Assembly: GCF_000190475.1 (NCBI RefSeq)
Contig: NZ_AEWH01000051.1
Coordinates: forward strand, 1 to 64,000
DNA from: Ornithinibacillus scapharcae TW25
GTDB taxonomy: Bacteria; Bacillota; Bacilli; Bacillales; Amphibacillaceae
DNA: 64,000 nucleotides
Direction of reading: 5' to 3'
The notes under the pieces are model-generated. The model ran no database searches. It was not told the origin of the DNA and saw only the letters and a list, made by a program, of their open reading frames with translations. The position numbers and the translations under genes were made by a program. Shown here one piece after another: positions 9,872 to 19,961 of this stretch. The first letter of the stretch is position 1. Every line of letters begins with the position of its first letter.

Positions 9872-11371
9872 TTATCTATTACTTTTCTCAACAGAGTAAG
9901 TTGCTTTTAAATACGCTTTGTTCATCTTGCCCACATGGGTTTTGGGGATTTCATCTAAAAAGTAGAACTTCTTCGGAACTTTATATCGCGTGAGTTTTTG
10001 ATTGCAGTATACTTTTAATTCTTCTTCTGTTACCTCCCCCTTTAGGGAAACAAACCCCGTAACAACCTCTCCCCATTTGTCATCTGGCAGCCCTACTACG
10101 CACGCTTCATCGATGAGTTCATGCGCCTCTAACCAATGCTCGATTTCTAATGGATAAACATTCTCTCCACCTGTTATAATCATTTCCTTTTTACGTCCAA
10201 CTATATAAATATATCCTTCCTCATCCTGCTTTGCTAGGTCACCTGTATATACCCAACCGTCCTCTATTACCTCTGCTGTTTCCTGTGGCTTATTCCAATA
10301 ATATTCAAAAGAATGATAGCCACGCAGGACTAATTCCCCAACTTCTCCGACATCTGCCTGCATTCCATCATCTGTCACTATTTTAATATCATTAAATATC
10401 ATAGGTTTTCCAACCGACCCCATCTTCCGCACGGTGTCTATGGGATCAATATAAAAGTTATTTGGACCTGCCTCTGTCAACCCGTATCCTTCTTTAAAGG
10501 CGAGTCCTTTCTCCCGGAAGGCATCATAAATCTTATGTGGACATGGTGCCCCTCCCGAAACAAACACACGCATATGAGTAAAATCTGCTTCTTGAAATTC
10601 TTTCGTTTGAATGATCATATGGTACATGGTTGGAACAAATAACACTACGGTACATTGATACTTTAGTAAGTCTGCAACAGCTTTTTCTGGTTTAAACTCA
10701 GGGGACAGAACGACCTTCCCTCCAGCTAGCAATAGTGGCAATGTATAAACATTTAATCCTCCAGTATGGAACATTGGTGTGGTGATTAATGTTACGTCAC
10801 TTGCCCCAAGATCCCAGCTTATTATCGTGTTCAACGCATTCCATAAAATAGACCGATGCGATAAAACAACCCCTTTAGGTTGTCCTGTCGTTCCGCCTGT
10901 ATAGATGATTGCAAGCGGATCTTCTTCGCTAATTTCTGTTCGATCCATATGATTTTCATAATAGAGTGAATGACAATACTGGTTATGACTTATTTCCACT
11001 AATTCTGTGTTTATTGGAATCTGTTCCACTTTATGAATAAACGCAGGAGCAACTCCGATGATTTTTGGTTTGGAATCCTCCAATACATATACTAATTCTT
11101 CCTCACCTAGCCGCCAATTTAAGGGGATAAAAATAGCTCCAATTCGCATACAAGCAAAAAAGAAATCCAGATAACTGATATGGTTGGGAGCTAATATTGC
11201 TACAGTATCTCCCTTTTCAATACCATTTGTTAAAAAGAAGTTTGCTATGATTGTTGCACGTTCATGCAATTCTTTATACGTCCAAGAATCATCCTTTACA
11301 GCATCCACTACTGCTTGGGTATCTGGAGATATATTGACCCTACTCTGTAACCAATCTAAATTTGCGTACAT
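9872..11371 (-). CDS. acyl-CoA synthetase (AMP-binding family)
   Basis: 499-residue adenylate-forming ligase that activates a carboxylic acid to its CoA thioester. The core motif YTGGTTGQPKG lies near residue 157. GYGLTEAGPN, YTGDLAKQDEEG and the C-terminal lysine motif KTHVGKMNKA are all present. Most like medium/long-chain fatty acyl-CoA ligases. It is the last gene of the catabolic cluster, about 150 bases after the DUF779 gene, with a hairpin between. Inference: it activates the acid produced by the adjacent aldehyde dehydrogenase. Confidence 0.9.
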   Translation of the reverse strand: MYANLDWLQSRVNISPDTQAVVDAVKDDSWTYKELHERATIIANFFLTNGIEKGDTVAILAPNHISYLDFFFACMRIGAIFIPLNWRLGEEELVYVLEDSKPKIIGVAPAFIHKVEQIPINTELVEISHNQYCHSLYYENHMDRTEISEEDPLAIIYTGGTTGQPKGVVLSHRSILWNALNTIISWDLGASDVTLITTPMFHTGGLNVYTLPLLLAGGKVVLSPEFKPEKAVADLLKYQCTVVLFVPTMYHMIIQTKEFQEADFTHMRVFVSGGAPCPHKIYDAFREKGLAFKEGYGLTEAGPNNFYIDPIDTVRKMGSVGKPMIFNDIKIVTDDGMQADVGEVGELVLRGYHSFEYYWNKPQETAEVIEDGWVYTGDLAKQDEEGYIYIVGRKKEMIITGGENVYPLEIEHWLEAHELIDEACVVGLPDDKWGEVVTGFVSLKGEVTEEELKVYCNQKLTRYKVPKKFYFLDEIPKTHVGKMNKAYLKATYSVEKSNR

Positions 11372-11471
11372 CCCTATCCCTCCACTTTCTAAGAATAGTT
11401 TATAGAATAGGAGTTACAAGATGGTTACAGATGTGATATTTCTAGGGAGAGACATTATTTCCTGTTATGAT

Positions 11472-11511
11472 AAAGATGCCAAACCTAGATTAAACTAGAT
11501 TTGACATCTTT
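11472..11511 (-). terminator. hairpin after the DUF779 gene
   Basis: Arms AAAGATG (11472-11478) and CATCTTT (11505-11511), with further pairing of CTAG inside, lie just beyond the DUF779 stop. The T-run is weak, so it may only attenuate reading into the acyl-CoA synthetase gene. Confidence 0.5.
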
Positions 11512-11521
11512 AGGAAAACGT

Positions 11522-11884
11522 TTATTTAGCCATATCTAATTCCGCTAATTCTTCCTCTGTGAATACTCTCGATCTCGTTAAGAACCGTTTTCCTTCGGGA
11601 CCTTCAAGCGAAAACATGCCACCTCTGCCATTCACTACATCAATAATAAGTTGGGTATGTTTCCAATATTCATATTGATCCTTCGCCATATAAAATGGAG
11701 TATTCCCAATTTCTCCTAGAAGAACATCCGAATCACCAACACGGAATTCCTCTCGTGGGTAACACATAGGTGAACTTCCATCGCAACAGCCACCTGATTG
11801 ATGAAACATTAAGTCTCCATACTTAGCTTTTAATTTCGCGAGTAGTCGAAGAGTTTCATCGGTTGCAGTTACTCGTTTGACCAT
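11522..11884 (-). CDS. DUF779 protein, aldehyde-dehydrogenase partner
   Basis: 120-residue soluble protein of the DUF779 family, widely found next to aldehyde dehydrogenase genes; function unproven. Conserved pieces are the cysteine-containing FHQSGGCCDGSSPMCYP, VLLGEIGNTPFYM and the VVNGRGGMFSLEGPEGKRFL tail. ATG at 11884 is chosen because aggtgtgg precedes it; an upstream in-frame ATG at 11905 has no ribosome site. It follows the aldehyde dehydrogenase gene by 131 bases. Confidence 0.88.
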   Translation of the reverse strand: MVKRVTATDETLRLLAKLKAKYGDLMFHQSGGCCDGSSPMCYPREEFRVGDSDVLLGEIGNTPFYMAKDQYEYWKHTQLIIDVVNGRGGMFSLEGPEGKRFLTRSRVFTEEELAELDMAK

Positions 11885-12015
11885 TTTCCACACCTCTTCT
11901 ACCATTTTTACTACTATATGCGAAGTTTCGTTACCTGAAGCCTATATGCACTCACTTTCCACATAACCAAGATATCCTCTTGAAAGTGAAAATAATATCG
12001 ATAGTCACTTATCTA

Positions 12016-13536
12016 TTAAAACAACCCAACTGGTCCCTCGCTATAGCTTACTAGAAGGTTTTTTGTTTGTTGGTAATGGTCAAGCATCATTTTATGGTTT
12101 TCTCTTCCAATTCCAGATTTCTTATATCCACCAAACGCTGCATGGGCTGGGTATTGATGGTAACAGTTAGTCCACACTCTTCCTGCTTCAATTCCACGAC
12201 CAAATCGATAGGCAGTATTAATGTCACGACTCCATACACCCGCACCTAAACCATATAACGTGTCATTGGCAATCTGCATTGCTTCATCCTTATCTTTAAA
12301 AGTTGTTACAGAAAGAACTGGTCCAAATATCTCTTCCTGAAAAATCCGCATTTTATTATTACCTTTAAAAATGGTTGGTTTCACATAATATCCTTCTGAC
12401 AATTCTCCTTCTAAGGAATTGACCGTTCCACCAACAAGTACCTCAGCCCCTTCTTGCTTTCCAATTTCTAGGTAGGAAGAAATCTTTTCCATTTGTTCTG
12501 AAGAAGCTTGGGCTCCCATCATCGTTTCCGTATCTAAAGGATGACCTATCTTAATTTGATTGACTCGCTCGATTGCTCGTTCCATAAAGCGATCATAGAT
12601 AGATTCATGAATCAAGGCTCTTGATGGACAAGTACATACTTCCCCTTGATTTAAGGCGAACATAACCAAACCTTCAATCGCTTTATCTAAGAAGGAATCG
12701 TCTTGATCCATTACATCCTCAAAGAATATATTTGGTGATTTCCCACCCAATTCTAAAGTAACTGGAATTAGATTTTCTGATGCATACTGCATAATCAATC
12801 GTCCGGTCGTCGTTTCTCCGGTAAAGGCGATCTTCGCGATACGACTGTTTGATGCAAGCGGCTTACCAGCTTCAAGCCCAAACCCATTCACAATATTTAC
12901 TACCCCTGGTGGCAGTAGGTCTTGAATCAACTCCATTAACACGTGAATCGAAGCTGGTGTTTGCTCTGCTGGTTTTATCACAACGCAATTTCCAGCTGCT
13001 AGTGCAGGTGCCAATTTCCAAGTTGCCATTAAAAGTGGAAAATTCCATGGGATAATTTGTCCCACTACTCCCAATGGTTCGTGAAAGTGATAGGCAACGG
13101 TATCATGATCTATTTGACTAATTCCTCCTTCTTGCGCTCGGATAGCTCCTGCAAAATAACGGAAGTGATCAATCGCAAGAGGTAAATCCGCCGCTAAGGT
13201 TTCCCTAACTGCTTTTCCGTTATCCCATGTTTCAGCAACAGCTAGCATCTCTAAATTCTCTTCCATTCGATCAGCAATTTTGTTTAAAATATTGGCACGT
13301 TCGCTGGCAGAGGTTTTTGACCAGCTTTCTTTCGCTTCATACGCTGCATCAATTGCCGCTTCTACGTCCTCTTTAGTCGAACGAGCAATTTCACAGAATA
13401 CTTGACCTGTAACAGGACTAACATTTTTAAAATATTCGCCATTGGCTGGTGGACGATATTCGCCACCAATAAAATTGTCATACCGTTCTTTAAAGTTTAC
13501 TAATGCCCCATCTGTATTCGGATTTGCATACTTCAT
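12016..13536 (-). CDS. NAD-dependent aldehyde dehydrogenase
   Basis: 506 residues, ALDH superfamily, oxidising an aldehyde to the acid. The catalytic Glu lies in [10 protein letters not shown] and the nucleophilic Cys in [13 protein letters not shown]. The NAD-binding GETTTGRLI loop and the C-terminal [12 protein letters not shown] motif are intact. ATG at 13536 follows agggggaa. This subfamily is normally paired with DUF779, as here. The physiological aldehyde is unknown, and no alcohol dehydrogenase is in the cluster. Confidence 0.94.
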   Translation of the reverse strand: MKYANPNTDGALVNFKERYDNFIGGEYRPPANGEYFKNVSPVTGQVFCEIARSTKEDVEAAIDAAYEAKESWSKTSASERANILNKIADRMEENLEMLAVAETWDNGKAVRETLAADLPLAIDHFRYFAGAIRAQEGGISQIDHDTVAYHFHEPLGVVGQIIPWNFPLLMATWKLAPALAAGNCVVIKPAEQTPASIHVLMELIQDLLPPGVVNIVNGFGLEAGKPLASNSRIAKIAFTGETTTGRLIMQYASENLIPVTLELGGKSPNIFFEDVMDQDDSFLDKAIEGLVMFALNQGEVCTCPSRALIHESIYDRFMERAIERVNQIKIGHPLDTETMMGAQASSEQMEKISSYLEIGKQEGAEVLVGGTVNSLEGELSEGYYVKPTIFKGNNKMRIFQEEIFGPVLSVTTFKDKDEAMQIANDTLYGLGAGVWSRDINTAYRFGRGIEAGRVWTNCYHQYPAHAAFGGYKKSGIGRENHKMMLDHYQQTKNLLVSYSEGPVGLF

Positions 13537-13784
13537 ATAATAATTCCCCCTCAACTATTTTGATGAAGAAACTAGAAGAAGCTTCTATTAAATGGCTATT
13601 CCAATTGGTAGGAATTTATTCCTTAATGGTAAACTTTTACCACTCGCTAAAGAAGGGCTTGATATCGCTGAAATTCATCCCAAATTCGCTAAAGTTCTGA
13701 TTGGTTTTGCTAAAGATTCCTAAATCCTCGCCAAAGATTATGTCAACCCAACAAGTTCCTGGTGGCTACAAACAGATTTAACAA

Positions 13785-13819
13785 CAAAGAAAAGCGCTTG
13801 GACTCTTAATCCAAACGCT
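13785..13819 (-). terminator. terminator after the SDR gene
   Basis: Minus-strand arms AGCGTTTGGA and TCCAAGCGCT with TTTTCTTTG behind. It closes the liv-fabH-hydrolase-SDR transcription unit. The ~250 bases between it and the aldehyde dehydrogenase start show no gene I can support; presumably the aldehyde dehydrogenase promoter lies there. Confidence 0.85.
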
Positions 13820-13825
13820 CCCCTA

Positions 13826-14569
13826 TTACATCATAATCCCGCCATCTACATGTAACACATGCCCATTTATATAATCCGATTCATCCGAAGCTAAAAATAA
13901 ATAAGCATTAGCAATATCTTCTGGTTTTCCTAAACGGTTCATTGGTACCATTGCCTTCATCTTATCAATCACTTTGTCAGGCATAGCGGATACCATTGCA
14001 GTCTCTGTAAACCCGGGGGCAACAGCATTTACATTAATACCTTTACGCCCTAATTCCTTTGCCCATGTTTTGGTCATACCGATCAGTCCAGCTTTTGCGG
14101 CAGCATAATTTGTTTGACCAACATTACCGTAAGTTCCCGTTACTGATGATGTATTGATGATTTTGCCTTTTCCTTGTTCAAGCATGGATGCTAATACTGC
14201 TTGTGTACAATTAAATACGCCAGTTAGATTGACATCAATGACCTGCTTGAACTGCTCTAGTGTCATCTTTGATAGCATCGCATCTCTTGTAATACCTGCA
14301 TTATTTACCAAAATATCCACTTTGCCGTATTCGGTAATCACTTGCTTAACCATCTCATCAACACTTTCAGGGTCCGATACATTCACTTGTACAAATCTAA
14401 CACTTAGCCCTCCCGCTTTTAATACTTCTTCACTTTCTAATCCTTTTGTTTCATCGAAGTCAGCAATTACAACATTTGCTCCTTCTTTGCCAAATTTACG
14501 AGCTGCCTCATACCCAATTCCATTTGCGGCACCAGTAATGATTGCTACCTTATCTTGTAATCTTTTCAT
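13826..14569 (-). CDS. short-chain dehydrogenase/reductase (3-oxoacyl reductase, FabG/PhaB-like)
   Basis: 247-residue classical SDR. TGAANGIGYEAA binds the nicotinamide cofactor, NNAG is at ~90, and the Ser (NTSSVTG), Tyr and Lys (YAAAKAG) catalytic residues are present. FabG-like overall, so an NADPH-linked reduction of a 3-oxoacyl thioester or the reverse reaction is likely. ATG at 14569 is preferred over TTG at 14575 because gaggag is nine bases away. It is the last gene of the liv-linked unit, before a strong terminator. Confidence 0.9.
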   Translation of the reverse strand: MKRLQDKVAIITGAANGIGYEAARKFGKEGANVVIADFDETKGLESEEVLKAGGLSVRFVQVNVSDPESVDEMVKQVITEYGKVDILVNNAGITRDAMLSKMTLEQFKQVIDVNLTGVFNCTQAVLASMLEQGKGKIINTSSVTGTYGNVGQTNYAAAKAGLIGMTKTWAKELGRKGINVNAVAPGFTETAMVSAMPDKVIDKMKAMVPMNRLGKPEDIANAYLFLASDESDYINGHVLHVDGGIMM

Positions 14570-14583
14570 CCCCAAAAACTCCT

Positions 14584-15498
14584 CTACCCATTATTGACAC
14601 TTGATACCCCAGAAAAGAACTCCTCCATTACCGTTAATAACTGTTTAAGGTCGTCTATTAAAGGTGAATGACCGCATCCATTTAATTCTTTATAAATGGC
14701 CTTATCACCAAAATCTTCTATTATCTCCTGCGTCATATCCTTTGTAACGACTAAATCATGCTCCCCCCAAGTAATGAGAACAGGCACCGTAATATCTTTC
14801 ACACGATTTGCCCCATCTGTTAAGCCGTTATGAACCGCACTAATATTAAATAGATTTAATGCTTGGTATACTTCGGCTAAATTCCGTTGTGTTGTCATAT
14901 CTTCCAAGTATTTCAGGTAACGCTCTTCATCTGGACGATTATGGTTGTAAATGACCATATCCCAGGTCTGGCGTAATATATCATAATTCTTCGTATCATA
15001 AGCATGTTGAACCGTCTTATATTTTGTATCTCCATAGATTTCGTCCATTGTGCTAACTCGATTATTCCGGTCTGGCATCCCATCTTCCCCTAGCGGATAA
15101 TAACCGTAACCCCGAGTAGAGCCTGAAGCTAGTAAAAATAGCCGCGAGCAATAACCAGGGTAGTCTGCACAGAATTGCATACTAACAGTACCGCCCATAG
15201 ACCAGCCAACTAATGTGAACTCTTTTATTCCAATCAAATCTACCCACTGCTTTAAATCCTCAGAGAAATCTTTAATTGCTGTGATTTTCTGGTGATAACT
15301 AGATTGTCCGAATCCTCGTAAATCTATTGCATATAACTTATAGTTTTCTGGTAGATTCTCGATTACGACATCCCAATGAACAGAAGAGGTCATATTGCCA
15401 TGTACAAGAACAACGATTTCCTCTCCACCTTCTCTTTCCCGATAAGCAATCTCCTCACCATTTGGCAAAACAACTTTTTTCAATTCCACATGCGACAC
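14584..15498 (-). CDS. alpha/beta-fold hydrolase
   Basis: 304-residue alpha/beta hydrolase. The oxyanion HGNMTSS and nucleophile elbow GWSMGG (Ser) are present, with a late acid in TWGEHDLVV and a catalytic His in GCGHSPLID. Substrate cannot be read from sequence; esters, lactones, C-C bonds or thioesters are possible. GTG at 15498 is chosen for its gggaggt site. It overlaps no neighbour but sits tightly between the FabH-like and SDR genes, so it belongs to the same pathway. Confidence 0.87.
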   Translation of the reverse strand: MSHVELKKVVLPNGEEIAYREREGGEEIVVLVHGNMTSSVHWDVVIENLPENYKLYAIDLRGFGQSSYHQKITAIKDFSEDLKQWVDLIGIKEFTLVGWSMGGTVSMQFCADYPGYCSRLFLLASGSTRGYGYYPLGEDGMPDRNNRVSTMDEIYGDTKYKTVQHAYDTKNYDILRQTWDMVIYNHNRPDEERYLKYLEDMTTQRNLAEVYQALNLFNISAVHNGLTDGANRVKDITVPVLITWGEHDLVVTKDMTQEIIEDFGDKAIYKELNGCGHSPLIDDLKQLLTVMEEFFSGVSSVNNG

Positions 15499-15512
15499 TA
15501 TTATAACCTCCC

Positions 15513-16523
15513 TTAATTTCCCCACTTCACAATATTAGCTCCCCATGCATAGCCAATGCCTGCTGAAACCAAAACAACGATATCTCCTTTTTTCAACTTT
15601 CCTTGCTGCTCAGCTAGCTGTATGGAGAGAATCTGGTCTATTTGACCAATATGCCCATAGTCTTCAAGATAAATAGACTTATCATGGCTAACCCCTAATT
15701 GGTCAAGCACATATAAATGAGCTGACTTTTTCATGTGTAGCATTGCAATATAGCCGATATCCTTCTTTTGATAGCCACTTTTTTCTAATGCTTTTTCAAT
15801 ACATGTAATGAAATTCTTCATCGACTTTTCTTCTAGTCTTTCCTTCATTCCTACTGGATCTATTACATCCAATTGATATAATCCCGCTTCCAGTGTTTCT
15901 TTTGTAATCGGATTCTTTGTTCCGCCAGTCGTGACATAAACATCTTCTGAAAATGCTCCATCGGTAATGAAATGAGACTCTAATAAATGATTCTCTGGAT
16001 TGCCTTTTTTTAGAATTATAGCTCCGCCGCCGGCACCAAGATTGTACATAAATCTAGTTCTAGGGTTCTTATAATTAATAAAATCCACATTGCGATATCC
16101 ACCAGCCAGAAGAACGGTATGAATGCTTGGATCTGCGAGCATCATATCCTTTGCAACCTTCAGCCCCATTACGGTTGTTCCACATCTAAGAGCCGTATCA
16201 AATGCCCAAGCGTTTTCTGCACCAACTTCATGCTGCAATTTAATCCCAGCTGTCCAGAGTGGATATTCTTTATGCTCTTCGCCTATATACATCACTAAGT
16301 CAATCTCTTTTGGGTCTATACCAGCCCTATCAATCGCTTCCTTTGCAGCTCGAATTCCCATTTCTACTGTGTGATCATCTTCATCGGGAATTGGCTTTTC
16401 CTTTATTCCCATCTTTTGTTCGACAACCTTGAGTGGAATTCCTGCTTGTTCCGAGATTTCAACTGAAGTCATGCGTTTATTAGGTAAATAGACACCCGTG
16501 CTTAGTATTCCTACTGTTTCCAT
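15513..16523 (-). CDS. 3-oxoacyl-ACP synthase III-like (FabH-like) thiolase-fold enzyme
   Basis: 336 residues with the FabH/KAS III fold. The nucleophilic Cys is Cys114 in ALRCGTTV, and a His lies in MKKSAHLYVL (~269). The position where FabH has its catalytic Asn (G-N-x-x-x) reads YGHIGQ (His ~291), so the triad differs from fatty-acid KAS III. It is embedded in a Liv transporter/hydrolase/SDR operon far from fab genes. A housekeeping fatty-acid role is therefore unlikely; ketone/acyl condensation or cleavage is inference. Confidence 0.87.
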   Translation of the reverse strand: METVGILSTGVYLPNKRMTSVEISEQAGIPLKVVEQKMGIKEKPIPDEDDHTVEMGIRAAKEAIDRAGIDPKEIDLVMYIGEEHKEYPLWTAGIKLQHEVGAENAWAFDTALRCGTTVMGLKVAKDMMLADPSIHTVLLAGGYRNVDFINYKNPRTRFMYNLGAGGGAIILKKGNPENHLLESHFITDGAFSEDVYVTTGGTKNPITKETLEAGLYQLDVIDPVGMKERLEEKSMKNFITCIEKALEKSGYQKKDIGYIAMLHMKKSAHLYVLDQLGVSHDKSIYLEDYGHIGQIDQILSIQLAEQQGKLKKGDIVVLVSAGIGYAWGANIVKWGN

Positions 16524-16538
16524 CGATACTTCCCTCCC

Positions 16539-17537
16539 CTAACTAGCTCTTTTCTTCTCCAGCACATTCGATTTCGAACGACCGGATAACTTTGCCCGAA
16601 TCGTACCAACTATTCCTAATGGGAAGAAAATAACAACAAGAATATAAACTGTTCCATACAGAATAATCCAACGCTCAAAGATCCAATGCACATTTGCTAA
16701 TCCAGAAATCCAGTGATGCGCTAACTCGATTAATGCTGCACCAATAATCGGTCCAACTAATGTTCCTACTCCACCGATAATTGTCATTAATAACACATCA
16801 ATCGTGACATCTGTATGGAACACGCTCGTGTTGACAAAACGTAAAGACAGCATATAAAGGACACCTGCAAAGCTAGCAACCACACCAGCTACAACACTAA
16901 CTAGCACTTTATAATGAAGCACCTTATAACCTAGTGATTCTGTTCGACTTTCATTTTCACGAATCGCAACTAATACCCGTCCAAACGGTGAATTCGTTAA
17001 CCTTCTTAAACCAAAGAAAATCAAAACTAAACAAACTAAACTAACGATATACATGACCGTTGAGTCTCTTAATATTTCCGGTATTCTAAAGGTAAATCCA
17101 TCATTACCTTTTGTTAGATCACGCCATTTTTCCGCTGCAACAAGAAATAATCCAGCAAATGCGAGTGTTAGCATGGCATAGAAGTGACTCTTTAACCGGA
17201 GCGTTAAAATTCCTACGATAAAGCTAACAATAGCAGCAAACAATACTGCAACTCCTATTGCTAAAACCAACCCTAGAATATTAGCATCAAAACGGTCCAT
17301 AAAAATAGCCGTCGTATATGCGCCTATTCCAAAGAACATTGCATGACCAAAGGAGATAATCCCTGTATAACCAAGCAAGAGATCATAGCTCATGGCAAAA
17401 ATAGCAAAAATAAAGATTTGGGTGATCATGAATTGCACACTTCTGCCAGTCAAGAAGAACGGTAGAATCAGCAATAATGCAGCAATTCCGAGATAAATCA
17501 TATTACTTTTTGTCATCATACGTGTGATCAAGTTCAT
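16539..17537 (-). CDS. livM: branched-chain amino acid-type ABC transporter permease LivM
   Basis: 332-residue inner-membrane permease with about 8-9 helices. The LivM-family segment GYTGIISFGHAMFFGIGAY and the cytoplasmic EAA-like region RVLVAIRENESRTESLGY are present. It begins at ATG 17537, overlapping the livH stop (TGATG); GTG 17540 is the alternative. Subunit of a HAAT-type importer with LivH, LivF, LivG and the lipoprotein. HAAT importers also take up amides, urea and short acids, so the family name does not fix the substrate. Confidence 0.92.
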   Translation of the reverse strand: MNLITRMMTKSNMIYLGIAALLLILPFFLTGRSVQFMITQIFIFAIFAMSYDLLLGYTGIISFGHAMFFGIGAYTTAIFMDRFDANILGLVLAIGVAVLFAAIVSFIVGILTLRLKSHFYAMLTLAFAGLFLVAAEKWRDLTKGNDGFTFRIPEILRDSTVMYIVSLVCLVLIFFGLRRLTNSPFGRVLVAIRENESRTESLGYKVLHYKVLVSVVAGVVASFAGVLYMLSLRFVNTSVFHTDVTIDVLLMTIIGGVGTLVGPIIGAALIELAHHWISGLANVHWIFERWIILYGTVYILVVIFFPLGIVGTIRAKLSGRSKSNVLEKKRAS

Positions 17538-18397
17538 CACCCCTTCACCTTAAATAAACCTTGAGGTCTAAAAATCAAAACAATTGTCATAATGAGCATA
17601 TTCACAGCAAGCGACAGAGCTGGTACATAATAGGCCATGAACGCCTGTGCTAGCCCAACTAATAACGCAGCAAACAGTGAACCAGTAAAGCTTCCCATAC
17701 CACCAATTACAACCACAATAAAGGCAAGAATCGAAAACTCCAGTCCCATCTCAGCATATATCACTCCAGAATACGGAGCATGGAGAACACCACTAAGCGC
17801 TGCAAGTGCTGCCCCAACCATGAAGACAGCCATGAAAACAAATCGAATATTAATCCCAAGTGTTTGAACCATTTCCCGATTCATAACCCCCGCACGCACA
17901 ATCAAACCGATTCTAGTTTTCTTCAATAGGAAGAAGATGGTGAAAAATAGGAGTAACCCCACAATTATGATGAATAAACGATATTTAATTAGAATGACAT
18001 CGCCAATTTGAAAACTGCTCGCCAACCATGCCGGTGGATCAACCGCTTTCTGATCAGGGCCAAAAACAACTTTAATTAATTCCTGTAATACAAGCATGAA
18101 GCCTAGGGTAATTAAAATCTGTTGAATATGGTTACCATACACAGGTCTGATTATTAATCTTTCTGTAACGAGCCCCAGAACTAGACCCGTGAGAATTGCT
18201 AGAATAATAGCTAAGATGAAGCTATTCGTAGCCGTATAAATCCAAACACCAGCATAAGCACCCCAAATAAACAGCCCTCCATGTGCAAAGTTCAAGACAC
18301 TCATTAAACCAAAAATTAATGTTAATCCTGCTGCAAGGAGGAAAATCAACATACCTGTTGCTAGTCCGTTAACACCTAACGTAACGATTAAGTCCAT
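17537..18397 (-). CDS. livH: branched-chain amino acid-type ABC transporter permease LivH
   Basis: 286-residue permease with about eight membrane helices. The LivH hallmark GLMSVLNFAHGGLFIWGAY is near residue 30, and TRIGLIVRAGVMNREMVQTLGIN is the ATPase-contact loop. The IVVVIGGMGSFTGSL stretch is also typical. It is translationally coupled to livM downstream, and its ribosome site is ggaggg ahead of ATG 18397. Confidence 0.93.
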   Translation of the reverse strand: MDLIVTLGVNGLATGMLIFLLAAGLTLIFGLMSVLNFAHGGLFIWGAYAGVWIYTATNSFILAIILAILTGLVLGLVTERLIIRPVYGNHIQQILITLGFMLVLQELIKVVFGPDQKAVDPPAWLASSFQIGDVILIKYRLFIIIVGLLLFFTIFFLLKKTRIGLIVRAGVMNREMVQTLGINIRFVFMAVFMVGAALAALSGVLHAPYSGVIYAEMGLEFSILAFIVVVIGGMGSFTGSLFAALLVGLAQAFMAYYVPALSLAVNMLIMTIVLIFRPQGLFKVKG

Positions 18398-18410
18398 GCA
18401 TTTTCCCTCC

Positions 18411-19118
18411 TTACGATACCCCTAGATATTTTTTCATGAGGACCTTATCTTGTCTCAAATCTTCCATTAATCCATTGTGCACGGTTTGCCCATCATCAAT
18501 GATATAAAAGCGGTCCCCTATTTTACTCGCCATATGAAAGTTTTGCTCGACCAATAGAATTGTCGTTTTTTCCTTCATTTGTAAAATGGTTTCCATTACT
18601 TTCTCTACAACGATAGGTGCAAGTCCTTTACTTGGTTCATCAATCAATAGAAGGTCATTTTCATTCACATATGCTCTAGCAATGGCTAACATTTGCTTTT
18701 GTCCACCACTTAACTGGCCACCGGGTTTCTTCCAGAACTTTTTCAAGTCTGGAAATAAATCGAGTATCCAGTCTAATCGTTCGGTTGTTTCCTGATCCTC
18801 TCGTTTCATTGCAACACGAAGATTTTCGCCAACGGTTAAGTCTTCAAAAATACCTTGGTCTTCCGGCACATAACCAATTCCCTTATTAGCTATTAAATGT
18901 GGTTTTAAATTAGCAATCTCCTCGTCCTTAAACAGAATGGAACCATTGTGAACTGGGTTTAACCCCATAATCGTTCTTAATGTAGTCGTCTTACCCGCAC
19001 CATTTCTACCCAGTAAGACGGTTACCTCCCCGATTGGTACTTCGAAATTAATATCATGCAGAATATGAAATTGTTGGATATTAGCCTTAACCTTGGATAC
19101 CTTAAGTAAGTTGTTCAT
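18411..19118 (-). CDS. livF: ABC transporter ATP-binding protein LivF
   Basis: 235-residue ATPase of the HAAT importer. Walker A is GRNGAGKTT (~residues 37-45), the signature QLSGGQKQM, Walker B LLLIDEPSKGL, and the switch His lies beyond in VEQNF style for LivF. Its start, ATG 19118, lies within the last 17 bases of livG, so translation is normally coupled to livG. The livG frameshifts, if real, could reduce its expression. Confidence 0.94.
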   Translation of the reverse strand: MNNLLKVSKVKANIQQFHILHDINFEVPIGEVTVLLGRNGAGKTTTLRTIMGLNPVHNGSILFKDEEIANLKPHLIANKGIGYVPEDQGIFEDLTVGENLRVAMKREDQETTERLDWILDLFPDLKKFWKKPGGQLSGGQKQMLAIARAYVNENDLLLIDEPSKGLAPIVVEKVMETILQMKEKTTILLVEQNFHMASKIGDRFYIIDDGQTVHNGLMEDLRQDKVLMKKYLGVS

Positions 19119-19867
19119 CGTACATTCCTCCTAGATATGCTGATTGGACGGTTTCGTTTTCAACTATTTCTCCTGGCGTACCTCTTGCAATTAACTCTCC
19201 ATGGAACAGTACGAGGACTTCATCAGACAGGTCCATAATCATATCCATCTTGTGCTCAATTAATACAATGGTTCTGTCTTCTTCTTTTTTATCTGTTTAA
19301 TGACTTCTATAATTGCCGGGACTTCTTCTAAAGACATTCCCGCAGTTGGTTCATCTAACAATAAAATCTCTGTTTCTAGCGCTAGTAGCATTGCAATTTC
19401 TAGTTTTCTCTTTTCTCCATGTGCTAGATTTGCGGCAACATAGTCTGCTTTATCGTCTAGTAATACGCGTTCTAAAATCGTATGTGCCCTTTGTTCAAAC
19501 TTTTTATAATTTAAGTAATGCTTCACCATTTGATATCGAACATTTGCCTGCGATTGAACGGCTAAACGAACATTCTCTAGAACTGTTAAATTAGGGAATA
19601 CATTCGAGATTTGAAAGGACCTGCCAATACCGAGCCTCGTTCTTTCCGTAGCAGACTTTTTGGTTATTTCTTTTCCTCGATAAAAGATGGAGCCTTCTGT
19701 TGGAGATAGTTGCCCACTTAGTAGATTAAAAAATGTGGTTTTCCCTGCACCATTGGGACCGATAATCGAGGTGAATTTTTTTCGGGTATTTGAACTGTTA
19801 CGCTATTTACCGCGGTATGTCCCCCAAAGTTGATGGTTAAGTTCTTGGTTTCTAATAGGAACGTCAT
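19102..19867 (-). pseudogene. livG: ABC transporter ATP-binding protein LivG, two frameshifts
   Basis: Second ATPase of the HAAT importer, expected 255 residues. From ATG 19867 (ggagg upstream) the frame reads MTFLLETKNLT to a one-base deletion in an A-run (T-run 19776-19782 on plus). Adding one A restores PEKKFTSIIGPNGAGKTT. A second deletion in another A-run (T-run 19285-19290) breaks the frame after IEVIKQIKK; restoring it gives EEDRTIVLIEHKMDMIMD and a stop at 19102. Walker A, AHGEKRKLE signature and LLLDEPTAG are otherwise intact. Either sequencing errors or a recently dead gene. Confidence 0.9.
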
Positions 19868-19961
19868 GTAGGTCCTCCTTTATATAGTGATTTGTGTCAT
19901 AATTCTAGAAGTTAAGAATTAGTTCAAGCAATTATGCGCATACTAATTTGGCAAAAAAACC

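Noticed and set aside
11906-12015. A sigma-54-like promoter before the DUF779 gene
   Set aside because: TGGAAA-N5-TGCA lacks the required TTGC spacing, and no sigma-54 activator gene is in the cluster.
13592-13723. A 43-codon frame (MAIPIGRNLFLNGK...) between the SDR and aldehyde dehydrogenase genes
   Set aside because: No ribosome site, no known family, and it lies in the likely aldehyde dehydrogenase promoter region. Chance frame is as likely.
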